This document shows, piece after piece, positions 52,376 to 62,298 of a DNA stretch of 64,000 nt. Position numbers and translations under genes: made by a program. Positions within the stretch are counted from its first letter, which is position 1; each line of letters begins with the position of its first letter. This stretch comes from Afipia sp. GAS231 (GTDB taxonomy: Bacteria > Pseudomonadota > Alphaproteobacteria > Rhizobiales > Xanthobacteraceae). A model generated the notes under the pieces. It worked only from the letters and a program-made list of their open reading frames with translations. It was not told the origin of the DNA and did not search any database. Where the stretch lies: contig NZ_LT629703.1 in NCBI RefSeq assembly GCF_900103365.1, positions 6,620,501 to 6,684,500 of the forward strand, given 5' to 3'.

Positions 52376-53380
52376 ATGACAGACAGTCACCGTGTCCACG
52401 AATCTGCCATCGTCATCGACTCGGTTTGTCCGCTCGCCAGCGAAGGGCAACATCTCGAACTCTACCGCAACGGCGGCGTAACGGTCGTGAGCCCGACTGT
52501 GGCCCTCGGCAAGGACACTGCATTTTCAGCGCTCAAGAAGTTGGGATTCTGGCAGCGCCTGCTCCAATCGCGCCCGGACCTGCTTCAGATCCGCACCGCG
52601 GCTGATATTAGGAAGGCAAAGGAAACGAGGCGCCTTGGCATTTTGCTTGCCTTCCAGGGGGCCGACGCAATCGAGACCGATGTCGATTTGATCGACGCCT
52701 ACAAGGCGCTTGGCGTCGGCGTGATCCAACTCACCTATAATGAGAGGACTCGGCTGGGCGATGGATGCGAGGTGGAGACAGATGAAGGTCTAACCCGCTT
52801 CGGTCGGGATGCCATCGCCAGGATGAACCAAGCGCGCGTCGTTGTTGACTGCTCCCATACCGGCTATCGCACCACCATGGAGGCGATAGAAGCCTCCAAA
52901 GCGCCGGTTATCTTTTCACATGCTAATTCCTATGCCGTTCATCCTTCCCCGCGGAACATCAAGGACGACCAGATCAAGGCAGCCGCAGCAACCGGCGGCG
53001 TAATAGGCATTGCGGGCTATCCGGCCTTTGTTTCCAGCAAGCCCAAGCCAAGCCTAAGCGACCTGATTGACCATATTTCGTATATCGCCGACCTCGTGGG
53101 TATTGGTCACGTCGGATTGGGAATCGACTACTTCCCTGGTCAGGACCGCATCATGTCGCTTGAGCATGCACAGGCCATGTTCAATTTTCTGATCAAAACG
53201 GGCTATTGGAGCCCGGCCGCCTATCCGCCACCTCCTTATACCTATCCCGAAGGCATCGAAACGCCAGACACGCTGCCGAACCTAACGGCCGGTCTGCTGA
53301 ACCGCGGCTTTCATGAGGACGAAGTGAAGAAAATTTTGGGCGGTAACTGGCTGCGCGTTTTCGAGGCCGTTTGGGGCTGA
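52376..53380 (+). CDS. M19 membrane-dipeptidase-like protein with altered metal site
   Basis: A 334-residue TIM-barrel protein of the M19 (renal dipeptidase) family. The later ligands are present: H161 in VVDCSHTGYR, H182 in VIFSHANSY and D251 in GHVGLGIDYF. The first metal site is not: the usual DGHND motif reads IDSVCPL and the bridging Glu is Gln (LAFQGADAIE, Q94). A classical two-zinc dipeptidase is therefore unlikely; a mono-metal hydrolase is possible. AGGAGG precedes the ATG. It lies 115 bases ahead of putA and opposite the PutR-like gene, so a role in releasing proline or a proline derivative is plausible. Confidence 0.85.
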   Translation: MTDSHRVHESAIVIDSVCPLASEGQHLELYRNGGVTVVSPTVALGKDTAFSALKKLGFWQRLLQSRPDLLQIRTAADIRKAKETRRLGILLAFQGADAIETDVDLIDAYKALGVGVIQLTYNERTRLGDGCEVETDEGLTRFGRDAIARMNQARVVVDCSHTGYRTTMEAIEASKAPVIFSHANSYAVHPSPRNIKDDQIKAAAATGGVIGIAGYPAFVSSKPKPSLSDLIDHISYIADLVGIGHVGLGIDYFPGQDRIMSLEHAQAMFNFLIKTGYWSPAAYPPPPYTYPEGIETPDTLPNLTAGLLNRGFHEDEVKKILGGNWLRVFEAVWG

Positions 53381-53495
53381 CATCTTCGAGCGCAACACCA
53401 GCGCTCCGACATACGAGGCCGGAGAAGCCGTCTTCAACTGTGAAGCAGCCTGCACCAATAAAGTCGATATCCTCTTGAGCGGAAACATACAGCGG

Positions 53496-56400
53496 ATGGC
53501 AAATACATTCTCATTCGAGGGATTCGCACCCCCATTGACTTCGACGCCGCTTCGTCAGCGCATCACTCGCGCCTATCGTTTGCCTGAAATCGAGTGCGTG
53601 CCGCCGCTGATTGAGGCTGCGGCGCTTCCCGCTGAAGTTCGCGATGCAGCCGCGGCGACGGCGCGCTCCCTGATCGAGGCGCTTCGGTCGACGTCTCAGC
53701 CCCGAGGCGTGGCCGCTTTGGTTCATGAATTTTCCCTCTCAAGCCGAGAGGGAGTCGCGCTGATGTGTCTCGCGGAGGCGCTGTTGCGGATTCCTGACGC
53801 CGACACGCGCGACGCGATAATTCGCGACAAAGTCGCACCGGGCAACTGGAAAGCTCATATCGGTGGCGAGCGCTCATTGTTCGTCAATGCTGCCGTCTGG
53901 GGACTGGTTGTGACGGGAAAATTGACCAGTCCGGTTGAGCCGAACAGCCTGGCCGGCGCCCTGACGCGGGTCGTGCAGCGCTGCGGCGAGCCCGTGATCC
54001 GCAAGAGCGTGGAAATCGCGATGCGAACAATGGGCGAGCAGTTCGTCCTTGGGCAAACCATAGACGAGGCGCTGGCGAACGCCCGGCAGCGGGAGCTGGA
54101 AGGATTCACCTATTCGTACGACATGCTCGGCGAGGCGGCGATGACATCGGCTGACGCGGATCGCTACTTCTACGACTATGAGCGGGCGATTCATGCCATC
54201 GGCAAGGCGGCAGCCGGCCGCAGCGTCTTAGCGAGTCCCGGAATCTCGATCAAGCTGTCGGCGCTGCATCCTCGCTACGTACGATCGCAGGCCCAGCGCG
54301 TCATGAAAGAGTTGCTGCCGCGCGTCCGTCAATTGACCGTGCTCGCAAGGTCTTACGGCATCGGGCTGAATATCGATGCAGAGGAGGCCGATCGGCTGGA
54401 GCTGTCGCTGGACCTGCTGGAAGCGCTGGCACTCGATCCCGAACTTCGCGATTGGGATGGATTGGGCTTTGTGGTCCAGGCCTACGGCAAGCGCTGCCCC
54501 TTTGTGATTGATTGGATTGTCGATCTGGCGCGACGTGCGGGGCGACGCATCATGGTGCGTCTCGTCAAAGGGGCATATTGGGATGCTGAAATCAAGCGTG
54601 CCCAGGTCGAGGGGTTGGCTGATTTCCCGGTGTACACCAGAAAGATCCACACTGACGTTGCGTATATCGCTTGTGCGCGCAAGCTGCTGGCTGCCCGCGA
54701 ACATGTCTATCCTCAGTTCGCAACTCACAACGCGCAGACGGTGGCAACTCTCTATCACATGGCGGGTCAAGGCTACGCTGCCGGCGACTATGAATTCCAG
54801 TGCCTGCATGGCATGGGCGAGCCGCTTTATTCAGCCGTCGTACCAGACAATGCCTTGGCCCGACCTTGCCGAATTTATGCACCTGTCGGTACGCACGCGA
54901 CGCTGCTTGCTTATCTCGTTCGGCGATTGCTGGAAAATGGCGCAAATTCTTCGTTTGTGAATCAGGTTGCAGATCCCGCGATTTCGGTCGATCAGCTCAT
55001 TGCGGATCCGGTCAAGGTCGCGAGTTCGATGCCGATTATTGGGGCGATGCACGATGCGATTGCCTTGCCGGAGCGCCTCTATCCCGGCCGTAAAAACTCT
55101 CGCGGACTGGACCTTACCGATGAGGCTACTCTGGCGGCGGTGTCGAAGGTGCTGGCGCACAGTGCTACGCGAAAATGGATTGCCGGTTCAGCTACGGGAC
55201 AATCCCGCATCATCCTTAATCCTGCCGATCACCGTGACGAGGTCGGGATCGTGTTCGAGGCCTCGGAAGCGGATGCGGAAGCGGCAGTCGCCCGGGCCGT
55301 CAAGTCCCGCTGGTCAGGTGTGCCGGTTGCCGAGCGTGCCGACGTGCTAGGCCGGGCTGCGGACCTCCTCGAAAGCCGAATGGAAGAACTGCTCGGCCTC
55401 ATCATGCGCGAGGCAGGTAAGTCTCTGGCCAATGCCGTTGGCGAGGTGCGGGAGGCGGTCGATTTCCTGCGCTACTATGCGGGGCAGGGGCGCGTCACTC
55501 TGAATACAAGTCAGCATCGCCCGGTGGGGCCGGTAGCTGCTATTAGTCCCTGGAATTTCCCGCTCGCAATCTTCACGGGGCAGGTTGCCGCTGCGCTAAT
55601 GGCGGGTAACCCAGTCATCGCGAAGCCGGCGGAGGAGACACCACTTATTGCTGCTCAGGCTGTGGCCATCCTCCATGAGGCAGGCGTGCACCCGGATGCC
55701 CTGCAATTGGTACCTGGGGATGGCACGATAGGTGCAGCGCTGGTCGCTGCGTCCGAGATCGCCGCTGTAATATTTACAGGATCCACTGAGGTGGCTCGCA
55801 TAATCCAGCTGACGCTCGCTGGTCGCTTGTCAAAGGATGGTGCGCCGATCCCGCTCATCGCCGAGACGGGGGGCCAGAACGTAATGATTGTCGACTCCTC
55901 CGCGCTGACCGAGCAGGTGGTGGTGGACGTCCTTGCTTCGGCGTTCGATAACGCCGGTCAGCGATGCTCTGCGCTGCGTATCCTGTGCGTTCAGGAGGAG
56001 GTTGCTGAGCGAACGCTCGAGATGTTGATGGGGGCCGTGGCGGAGCTCTCGATCCGGCCTACCAATCGCTTGAGTGCCGACGTAGGTCCGATCATCAGTG
56101 CAGAGGCACGCGACACGATCGAGCGTCACGTAGAGCGCATGCGAGCGCTTGGCTGCCGTATCGAGCGGGCGACCGTTGCTTCAGAGGCAGGCAACGGGAC
56201 ATTTGTTCCGCCGACGATTATTGAAATCAAGGGGCTTGATGTTCTGGAGCGCGAAGTCTTCGGTCCGGTCCTGCATATTCTACGCTATCGCCGTGACGAT
56301 CTTGATACTCTGCTCGATCAGATCAACGCGACCGGCTACGCTCTGACTTTCGGACTCCATACGCGATTGGACGAGACGATCGAGGCTGTTACAGGTCGCA

Positions 56401-57104
56401 TTGACGCTGGGAATATTTACGTCAATCGCAACATGGTGGGCGCCGTGGTTGGCGTGCAACCGTTCGGTGGCCACGGGCTGTCCGGCACCGGACCAAAGGC
56501 CGGCGGGCCTCTCTATCTCGGTCGGTTGGTAAACGGTCGGTCGCTCGACATTGGTCAGGGCACGGAAGATGCTGCGCTCGCCGATTTCCGGGCCTGGCTG
56601 TTGGATCGCGGCGAGATCGCGACTTCGGAAATCGCTGCAAATCACGCGCAACGAACCCCCTTTGGCTTAAAGCTGCTACTGGCCGGCCCGGTGGGCGAGG
56701 AAAATGCCTATCGAATTTGTGGCCGCGGAGCGATTCTACTCAAGCCTTGCACGCGGACCGGCCTGCTGCGGCAGCTTTCGGCCGTGTTGGCAACCGGCAA
56801 TACGGCCGTCGTTGAGGCAAGCTGGCTGAAGGACCTCCATGGGCTGCCCTCCAGCGTGGCCTCGCGTATCTGCACGGAAGGGCCGGCCATCGCGGCCGTT
56901 CTTGTTGAGTCTGATCGACCTTCGCTGATGCACACGATGAAGCAGATCGCATCTCGACCGGGCCCATTGGTCCCGGTGCAAAGCAGGTCTGTGGACGGCG
57001 AGGGTGCGGATGACTACCGCCTCGACTGGCTGGTTCATGAGGTGTCCGTATCGACGAACACCGCTGCATCGGGCGGGAACGCTTCTCTTATGGCTATCGC
57101 ATGA
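53496..57104 (+). CDS. putA: Bifunctional proline dehydrogenase/P5C dehydrogenase
   Basis: A 1202-residue enzyme that oxidises proline to glutamate in two steps. Order: an alpha-helical domain, a FAD-dependent proline dehydrogenase barrel (about 190-460; RLVKGAYWDAEIKRAQ, PQFATHNAQTV), a P5C dehydrogenase (about 545-985) with E790 in AETGGQN and the nucleophile C824 in NAGQRCSALR, and a C-terminal ALDH-like domain (about 1000-1200). The ribbon-helix-helix DNA-binding domain of E. coli PutA is absent, so regulation must come from a separate protein, probably the PutR-like regulator upstream. The ATG at 53496 is chosen; a TTG at 53475 is the alternative. Confidence 0.95.
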   Translation: MANTFSFEGFAPPLTSTPLRQRITRAYRLPEIECVPPLIEAAALPAEVRDAAAATARSLIEALRSTSQPRGVAALVHEFSLSSREGVALMCLAEALLRIPDADTRDAIIRDKVAPGNWKAHIGGERSLFVNAAVWGLVVTGKLTSPVEPNSLAGALTRVVQRCGEPVIRKSVEIAMRTMGEQFVLGQTIDEALANARQRELEGFTYSYDMLGEAAMTSADADRYFYDYERAIHAIGKAAAGRSVLASPGISIKLSALHPRYVRSQAQRVMKELLPRVRQLTVLARSYGIGLNIDAEEADRLELSLDLLEALALDPELRDWDGLGFVVQAYGKRCPFVIDWIVDLARRAGRRIMVRLVKGAYWDAEIKRAQVEGLADFPVYTRKIHTDVAYIACARKLLAAREHVYPQFATHNAQTVATLYHMAGQGYAAGDYEFQCLHGMGEPLYSAVVPDNALARPCRIYAPVGTHATLLAYLVRRLLENGANSSFVNQVADPAISVDQLIADPVKVASSMPIIGAMHDAIALPERLYPGRKNSRGLDLTDEATLAAVSKVLAHSATRKWIAGSATGQSRIILNPADHRDEVGIVFEASEADAEAAVARAVKSRWSGVPVAERADVLGRAADLLESRMEELLGLIMREAGKSLANAVGEVREAVDFLRYYAGQGRVTLNTSQHRPVGPVAAISPWNFPLAIFTGQVAAALMAGNPVIAKPAEETPLIAAQAVAILHEAGVHPDALQLVPGDGTIGAALVAASEIAAVIFTGSTEVARIIQLTLAGRLSKDGAPIPLIAETGGQNVMIVDSSALTEQVVVDVLASAFDNAGQRCSALRILCVQEEVAERTLEMLMGAVAELSIRPTNRLSADVGPIISAEARDTIERHVERMRALGCRIERATVASEAGNGTFVPPTIIEIKGLDVLEREVFGPVLHILRYRRDDLDTLLDQINATGYALTFGLHTRLDETIEAVTGRIDAGNIYVNRNMVGAVVGVQPFGGHGLSGTGPKAGGPLYLGRLVNGRSLDIGQGTEDAALADFRAWLLDRGEIATSEIAANHAQRTPFGLKLLLAGPVGEENAYRICGRGAILLKPCTRTGLLRQLSAVLATGNTAVVEASWLKDLHGLPSSVASRICTEGPAIAAVLVESDRPSLMHTMKQIASRPGPLVPVQSRSVDGEGADDYRLDWLVHEVSVSTNTAASGGNASLMAIA

Positions 57105-57368
57105 TCCGTGCGTGCAGCCGTCTGGCCGGACGAGTCCCCGTTCGTTTTTGCCGCATCGAGTTTTTGTAGGGGCTGCACTTAGCTGCCGCGCCGCACGAAG
57201 CGTATTAGACTACAGCTATAGCCCGAACAGGTGCACGAACTGGTCTCTCACTCATGCACGAGCACGGTTCTTCCGAGCTGGCGGTCGCGCGGGTGCTTGG
57301 CGAGAACTGGCTCCGGGCTTGTCGTTCATGCTGGCGGCAGCGAGGCCGCTCTGGTTCTCAACGACACT
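57105..57368. other. Gene-free region after putA
   Basis: No frame with protein character. It continues into remnants of a cupin-type regulator (minus) and of a crotonase (plus), so it is probably decayed sequence. No clear terminator hairpin is seen after putA. Confidence 0.5.
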
Positions 57369-57518
57369 AATCGCGTCGGAACTGGAGCACACCCAGAACA
57401 CCTCCGCGTCCTCGACGCCGTAGGCAAGGCAAAGATGGCCCATGGTGCTGTCCAAATAAACGCAATCGCCCTGCTCGAGCAGTATCGCCGATCCTGCGAC
57501 CTTGAAGGCGAACCTCAC
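57369..57518 (-). pseudogene. Remnant of an XRE-cupin regulator (C-terminal cupin)
   Basis: About 50 residues, from FAFKVAGSAILLEQGDCVYL through DSTMGHLCLAYG to VFWVCSSSD, match the end of the cupin domain in HTH-cupin regulators, where GDxxYxDSxMGH and a final VLWVCSS are typical. The helix-turn-helix half is missing. Upstream, the matching codons continue in another frame (PTAGEV), so a frameshift lies near 57520. Downstream the frame runs into unrelated sequence. Confidence 0.65.
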
Positions 57519-57544
57519 CCGCCGTGGGCTGTATCAGACCCATC

Positions 57545-57721
57545 ATGATCCCTGCACCTAACCAGACCAAGACGTTGATGCGCGACATGGGCAGGATCTC
57601 GGCTCAAATCAGCCGGGAAGGCGCGTTGTTTCGCGAGCGCCTGCAGACCGGCGAAGCCCGTGAGGCATTCGCGGCGTTTGCCGAGCGCCGCAAGCCCGAC
57701 TTTTCGAAGGTCGCGGGATAA
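57545..57721 (+). pseudogene. 3' remnant of an enoyl-CoA hydratase gene
   Basis: The last 58 residues of a crotonase: the segment QTKTLMRDMGRISAQISREG corresponds to the late helix that starts xTKxLMR in this family, and ALFRERLQTGEAREAFAAF followed by AERRKPDFSKVAG is a typical C-terminus. All oxyanion-hole and catalytic parts are absent. It lies on the same strand as the crotonase 5' stub at 46053, which raises the question whether both come from one gene. Confidence 0.75.
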
Positions 57722-57759
57722 TTGCGATCGTTCGCCGAGCTGGAAAATGCGCTTGCCGA

Positions 57760-58614
57760 TTAGGCATCAGCCAGTGACGTCAACGCCCTGATGATCTCGG
57801 TCTTGACCAGATGCTTGCGATAATCCGCCGACGCGTAGCCATCCGACAGGCACTCGGCCTGCTCGCTGGCGAGCAAGGCGGCGCTTGCGATATTTTGGCT
57901 CGATAGTGGTTTGCCGTTCAGGTGTGCGCTTGCGGAATCCGCCGCGTAGGCCCGGCCGGTCGCGCCGGTGATGCTGATCGTGGCGTCCGAAACCACCCCG
58001 TCTTGCAGACGTAGCGCGACAGCAACACCGACCACGGCGTAGCCGCTCGCCGGATGGCGGATCTTGCGATATCGGAACTGCACGCCGGGGTTGGGGTAGG
58101 GGATGTGGATGGCCACGAGCACTTCGTCAGGACCTAGTGCGGTTGTCATGATACCGACGAAGAAGTCCTTTGCCGCAACATGCCTGCGGCCGGTCGGTCC
58201 AGCGATCTCCAGTTCTCCCTTCAGTGCTACAACGACCGCCGGCCAGTCGGCCGCAGGGTCGGCGTTTGCCAGTGAGCCGCCAATGGTGCCGCGATTGCGC
58301 ACTTGCGGGTCGGCGATCATGTCGGCGGCTTGATGGAAGATCGGCAGCACCTCTCGCAGAGGTTTTGAAGCCAGCAGTTCGGCATGCGTGGTCAGGGCGC
58401 CGATCCTGATACGGTCGGCAACTTCGATCCCCTTTAACTCATCGATGCCGCTGATATCGATCAGCAGCGCGGGCGATGCCAACCGCAATTTCAACGTCGG
58501 GATCAGCGTATGGCCGCCGGCCACGAGCTTGTTGCCGTCGGGGTCGTCTTGCAGCAGGCCGATGGCGTGGGTGAGGGACGTTGCGCGGACATAGTCGAAT
58601 GAGGCCGGGATCAT
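57760..58614 (-). CDS. Molybdenum hydroxylase, FAD-binding medium subunit (CoxM-like)
   Basis: A 284-residue flavoprotein subunit of the xanthine dehydrogenase/CO dehydrogenase family. It starts [21 protein letters not shown] and has the FAD motifs KLVAGGHTLIPTLKLRL and QVRNRGTIGGSLANADPAADWPA, then the usual C-terminal domain. It passes electrons from the iron-sulfur subunit to an acceptor. Its ATG overlaps the stop of the large subunit gene by four bases (58611-58614, ATGA), so the operon order on the minus strand is small, large, medium. Confidence 0.92.
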   Translation of the reverse strand: MIPASFDYVRATSLTHAIGLLQDDPDGNKLVAGGHTLIPTLKLRLASPALLIDISGIDELKGIEVADRIRIGALTTHAELLASKPLREVLPIFHQAADMIADPQVRNRGTIGGSLANADPAADWPAVVVALKGELEIAGPTGRRHVAAKDFFVGIMTTALGPDEVLVAIHIPYPNPGVQFRYRKIRHPASGYAVVGVAVALRLQDGVVSDATISITGATGRAYAADSASAHLNGKPLSSQNIASAALLASEQAECLSDGYASADYRKHLVKTEIIRALTSLADA

Positions 58615-60983
58615 CGGTCTGCTCCGGCGCGTGCCTTCTGGATCGACGACCAGACGCGCGGCGGCGTCATCGGCATGTCGAGATGCTTTATCCCGAACGG
58701 CGAAAGCGCATCGAGTACGGCGTGAACCATGCATGGCGGCGCTGCGATCGATCCGCTTTCGCCGATACCCTTTACGCCGATGGGATTGGTGGGGGAGGGC
58801 GTCTCCTGAAACAGCGACCGTATGCTCGGGACATGTTCGGCGCGCGGCACCGCGTAGTCGAGCAGCGAGCCAGTCATCAATTGCCCGGTATCGCCGTCGT
58901 AGCTGACTTCTTCATAGAGCGCTTGCGCGATGCCCTGCACGACGCCGCCATGGATCTGGCCGGCGGCAAGCAGCGGATTAATGATCGTGCCGGCGTCGTC
59001 CACGGCGACATAATCGAGAATATCCACGATGCCTGTCTCTGGGTCGACGTCGACATAGGCCATGTGGATCCCCGAAGGCGCGCCCATGCCCTTGGGATCG
59101 TAAAATACCGTCTCGTCGAGACCCGGCTCCATCCCGTCCGGAAGCTTGTGACCGACATAGGCCATGCGTGCCACCGTGCCGAATTCCAAAGGCGCAATGT
59201 CGGTCCCCGGGACGCTGAACTTGCCCGCCCGATATGAGACATCGCCTTCGTCCACTTCGAGCATGCTTGCCGCGATTTTCTTCGCCTTTGCGACAATACG
59301 GGTGGAGGAGACGTGAACGCCGGATCCCCCCACCGCCATGGAGCGGGAGTTGAAGGTGCCGTGGCCGGCCTGGACCTGTCGGGTGTCGCCCTGCACCACA
59401 TCGATATGTTCGATCGGAACCTGCAGGACGTCGGCGGCAACCTGCGCCAGCGACGTGACATGGCCGTGGCCCTGACTCATGGATCCGGAAAAAATGACGA
59501 CCCGGCCGCTCGAGTCCACGCTGACCCGCGCGCTTTCCCAGCCGCCGCGGTTGAAGCCCATCAGCGCCAGCCGGCGTGACGGAGCCATGCCGCACATATG
59601 AGTATACGCAGCTACACCGATGCCGCGATAGCGGCCCTTGGCGCGCAGCTGATCGCGTTCGCGGCTGCGTGCCGCATAGTCGAAGGCTTCCATCGCCTTT
59701 GCCAGGCAGCCCTCATAGTTGCCGCTATCGTAAATCACGGCGGGGCCGTTGTAGGGCTTATAGGGAAAATCGGCGCGCTGAATGAAATTCCGTCGGCGTA
59801 CCTCAACCTGATCGATGTCGAGGTGCCGTGCGACCGCGTCGATCGCCCGCTCGGCGATGTAGGCACCCTCGGGCCTGCCGTAGCCGCGATAGGCGTCAAC
59901 CGGTACGGTATTCGTCACGATCACCCTGGAGCGCGCTTCGTAGTGGTCGATCTTGTACGCCCCGGTGCCGAAATTGATCGTGTTCACGGTCGGGCCGCCG
60001 CTGGCCATATTCGACAAATAGGCACCGACATTTCCCAGCGTATCGACTTTCAGGCCGAGTATCCTGCCGTCGTTGCGGATCGCGATCTCGATCGTCTCGG
60101 TATGGGCTCGGCCATGGTTGGTGGATTGATGGCTTTCGGAGCGCGATTCCCACCACTTGACGGGAACACCGAGGTGGCGCGCCAGATACGGGCAGAGCAA
60201 TTCTTCGGGGTAGAGATGCATCTTCGCGCCGAACCCGCCGCCAATGTCCGGCGCTACGATCCTCAACTGATGTTCGGAAATGCCGACCGCATCCGCGATC
60301 CACCGCCGATGCATGTGCGGCACCTGGCTCTGCAGGTAAATCGTCAGGGTGCCGTTGATGTCTGGCTCGGCCAGAATGGAGCGCGTCTCCATGCAGGTCG
60401 GGATCAGGCGATTGTTGGCAACGCGAAGATGGATGACCTGATCGGCCTCCCGCGCGGCCTTCTTGTAGTCGCCACCACCAATCTTGTAGACTGTGGTGAT
60501 ATTGTTGGGCACGTTGTCGTGCAGTTGCGGGGCACCGTCGCGGATCGCGGCTTCCTCGTCGACCACGGCAGGAAGGGTTTCGTAATCGACGTCGATCAGT
60601 CCGACGGCGTCATGCGCCAAGGCCTGGGTTTCGGCGATCACCAGTGCGACGCATTCGCCAACGAAACGAACGCGGTCGATGGCGACGACTGGTCTGTCCG
60701 GCACCTTGGTCCCCGGTATGATCCAGTTGGGAACGATCGCGCCGATCTTGCCCGCGAGGTCGGCGCCCGACAAAGCCAAACGGACGCCTGGCGCCGTCTG
60801 TGCCACCGAGAGATCGACTTGCTTGATGATGGCATGCGCGTGAGGCGACCGCAGCACTGCCATATGCAGCATGCCCGGCGCCTTGATGTCGTCGGTATAG
60901 CGACCCTTGCCGGTGACGAACTTGAAATCTTCACGGCGCCGCAGCGGCTGGCCGACATATTTGATCGCGGTTGCTTCAGTCAT
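58611..60983 (-). CDS. Molybdenum hydroxylase, large catalytic subunit (CoxL-like)
   Basis: A 790-residue molybdopterin-binding subunit. Signatures: [22 protein letters not shown], the cofactor loop [33 protein letters not shown], and the catalytic glutamate in [16 protein letters not shown]. The active-site loop reads [11 protein letters not shown] and not the AYxCSFR loop of true CO dehydrogenase, so this is a form II or related hydroxylase acting on an unknown aldehyde or N-heterocycle, not CO. The ATG at 60983 has GGAGG upstream and overlaps the small subunit gene by eight bases. Confidence 0.93.
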   Translation of the reverse strand: MTEATAIKYVGQPLRRREDFKFVTGKGRYTDDIKAPGMLHMAVLRSPHAHAIIKQVDLSVAQTAPGVRLALSGADLAGKIGAIVPNWIIPGTKVPDRPVVAIDRVRFVGECVALVIAETQALAHDAVGLIDVDYETLPAVVDEEAAIRDGAPQLHDNVPNNITTVYKIGGGDYKKAAREADQVIHLRVANNRLIPTCMETRSILAEPDINGTLTIYLQSQVPHMHRRWIADAVGISEHQLRIVAPDIGGGFGAKMHLYPEELLCPYLARHLGVPVKWWESRSESHQSTNHGRAHTETIEIAIRNDGRILGLKVDTLGNVGAYLSNMASGGPTVNTINFGTGAYKIDHYEARSRVIVTNTVPVDAYRGYGRPEGAYIAERAIDAVARHLDIDQVEVRRRNFIQRADFPYKPYNGPAVIYDSGNYEGCLAKAMEAFDYAARSRERDQLRAKGRYRGIGVAAYTHMCGMAPSRRLALMGFNRGGWESARVSVDSSGRVVIFSGSMSQGHGHVTSLAQVAADVLQVPIEHIDVVQGDTRQVQAGHGTFNSRSMAVGGSGVHVSSTRIVAKAKKIAASMLEVDEGDVSYRAGKFSVPGTDIAPLEFGTVARMAYVGHKLPDGMEPGLDETVFYDPKGMGAPSGIHMAYVDVDPETGIVDILDYVAVDDAGTIINPLLAAGQIHGGVVQGIAQALYEEVSYDGDTGQLMTGSLLDYAVPRAEHVPSIRSLFQETPSPTNPIGVKGIGESGSIAAPPCMVHAVLDALSPFGIKHLDMPMTPPRVWSSIQKARAGADR

Positions 60984-61473
60984 GGCGATGCGCCTCCGAG
61001 GCGAGGGATTGAACTGCGCGGACGATGTTGGTGTAGCCGGTGCAGCGGCAGATATTGCCGGTGAGGCCATGGCGGACCTCGCTCTCGGTAGGGTCAGGGT
61101 TTTGCGCGAGCAACTGCCGGGCAGCCATGATCATGCCCGGTGTGCAGAAGCCGCATTGCAGGGCGTGGTGCTCATGGAAGGCCGCCTGTATCGGATGCAA
61201 CGCGCCACCGGCGGGCGCGAGCCCCTCGATCGTCAGGATCGACGCGCCGTCGGCCATCACGGCGAGAACCGTACAGGATTTGACCGCCTGTCCATCAATG
61301 GCGACAGTGCAGGCGCCGCACTGCGAGGTGTCGCAGCCGACATGGGTGCCGGTGAGGCCAAAATCGTCTCGCAGCAGATGAACCAGCAGCTTGCGCGCCT
61401 CCACGGAGGCGGTATGGCGCGCACCGTTGACGTCGATCGTCACAATATGACGCTTCTCATCGGTATCAGTCAT
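60976..61473 (-). CDS. Molybdenum hydroxylase, [2Fe-2S] small subunit (CoxS-like)
   Basis: A 165-residue iron-sulfur subunit with two clusters: plant-type Cys in [18 protein letters not shown] plus the later Cys in VKSCTV, and the C-terminal four-helix cluster in [11 protein letters not shown] and [12 protein letters not shown]. It carries electrons from the molybdenum site to the FAD subunit. The ATG at 61473 has GGAGG five bases upstream. It is the second gene of the minus-strand operon after the hypothetical protein gene (24 bases). Confidence 0.93.
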   Translation of the reverse strand: MTDTDEKRHIVTIDVNGARHTASVEARKLLVHLLRDDFGLTGTHVGCDTSQCGACTVAIDGQAVKSCTVLAVMADGASILTIEGLAPAGGALHPIQAAFHEHHALQCGFCTPGMIMAARQLLAQNPDPTESEVRHGLTGNICRCTGYTNIVRAVQSLASEAHRHD

Positions 61474-61497
61474 GCTTTCCTCCGAGCTGGGCAACAG

Positions 61498-62217
61498 TCA
61501 TGCGAAGTTGAGCCTGGCGATATCGATGGCGACGAAAACCGGATCGGGAAGGGCGGTGCCGTCGGTCTTCCTGCGCAGCGCCTGCCGCTTGGTGGCGACC
61601 TTGAACCCGTCGAAATCCTGGTGGTCGGACAGATAATGCGCCGTCGGTGCGCCGCCGGCGACGGGCGCGCTGTAGTCCATGCGGCAAATCAGGCCTTCGC
61701 CGTTGATATGGAAGACCTGCTCGGCGCAGTGCGTTGCAATGTGATCCGGAAACGTAACCTTGAGCCGCCGCCGCTTTTCGCCGTTCTCGTCCCAGGGCTC
61801 AATCTCCTCGGTCTGGAAGCCGGGCAGCGCGAAGATGAAGGGCGTCGTGAGGTAATTCCACATCGCATAGCCGCTGAAATAGGCGAGGTTCAGATCGTCC
61901 CACGGCGTTTCGACGGTATGACCGTCAAAGGCGGTGCGGGGATTGCTGCGATCCTTAACCGGCTTTCCGTCGAGCGTTTCGATGACGGTATGCTCGGGCT
62001 TGCACGAACTGCGCATGGTCTCGCTGATGAACGGCCGGTAGCTGATCCATTGATTGCCGGTGGCGACGGTGACGTGGACGTTCTTGAGAACATCAGGCCA
62101 TCCCTTCCGCGCCCAAAGGCCGCCGGTGATGGACATGTCGCCTTCGATGGTTTTCACTTTATTCCAGCGCGCGATGCCGCCATGGGCATCGATGACAAGG
62201 TCGCGAAGCTCGCTCAT
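61498..62217 (-). CDS. Conserved hypothetical protein of the molybdenum hydroxylase operon
   Basis: A 239-residue protein of unknown function. The N-terminus MSELRDLVIDAHGGIARWNK is a common start of a beta-rich protein family (recalled from other proteobacteria) whose fold may resemble outer-membrane lipoprotein carriers; the rest alternates strands such as DMSITGGLW, VHVTVATGNQWISYRPF and ARLNFA at the end. There is no signal peptide or membrane segment. The ATG at 62217 has GGGA upstream; an ATG at 62256 is possible but has none. It is first in the operon, divergent from the HxlR regulator. Confidence 0.7.
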   Translation of the reverse strand: MSELRDLVIDAHGGIARWNKVKTIEGDMSITGGLWARKGWPDVLKNVHVTVATGNQWISYRPFISETMRSSCKPEHTVIETLDGKPVKDRSNPRTAFDGHTVETPWDDLNLAYFSGYAMWNYLTTPFIFALPGFQTEEIEPWDENGEKRRRLKVTFPDHIATHCAEQVFHINGEGLICRMDYSAPVAGGAPTAHYLSDHQDFDGFKVATKRQALRRKTDGTALPDPVFVAIDIARLNFA

Positions 62218-62298
62218 GCAGATGGTCCCGTTGTTCGAAATTGCTGGTTCAGTCATGCCGCGGTGATGTCAGTCACAGCGGATATGTCGCTCGACAGA

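Noticed and set aside
58611..60983. Naming the molybdenum hydroxylase a carbon monoxide dehydrogenase
   Set aside because: The large subunit lacks the AYxCSFR active-site loop of CO dehydrogenase (it reads [11 protein letters not shown]).
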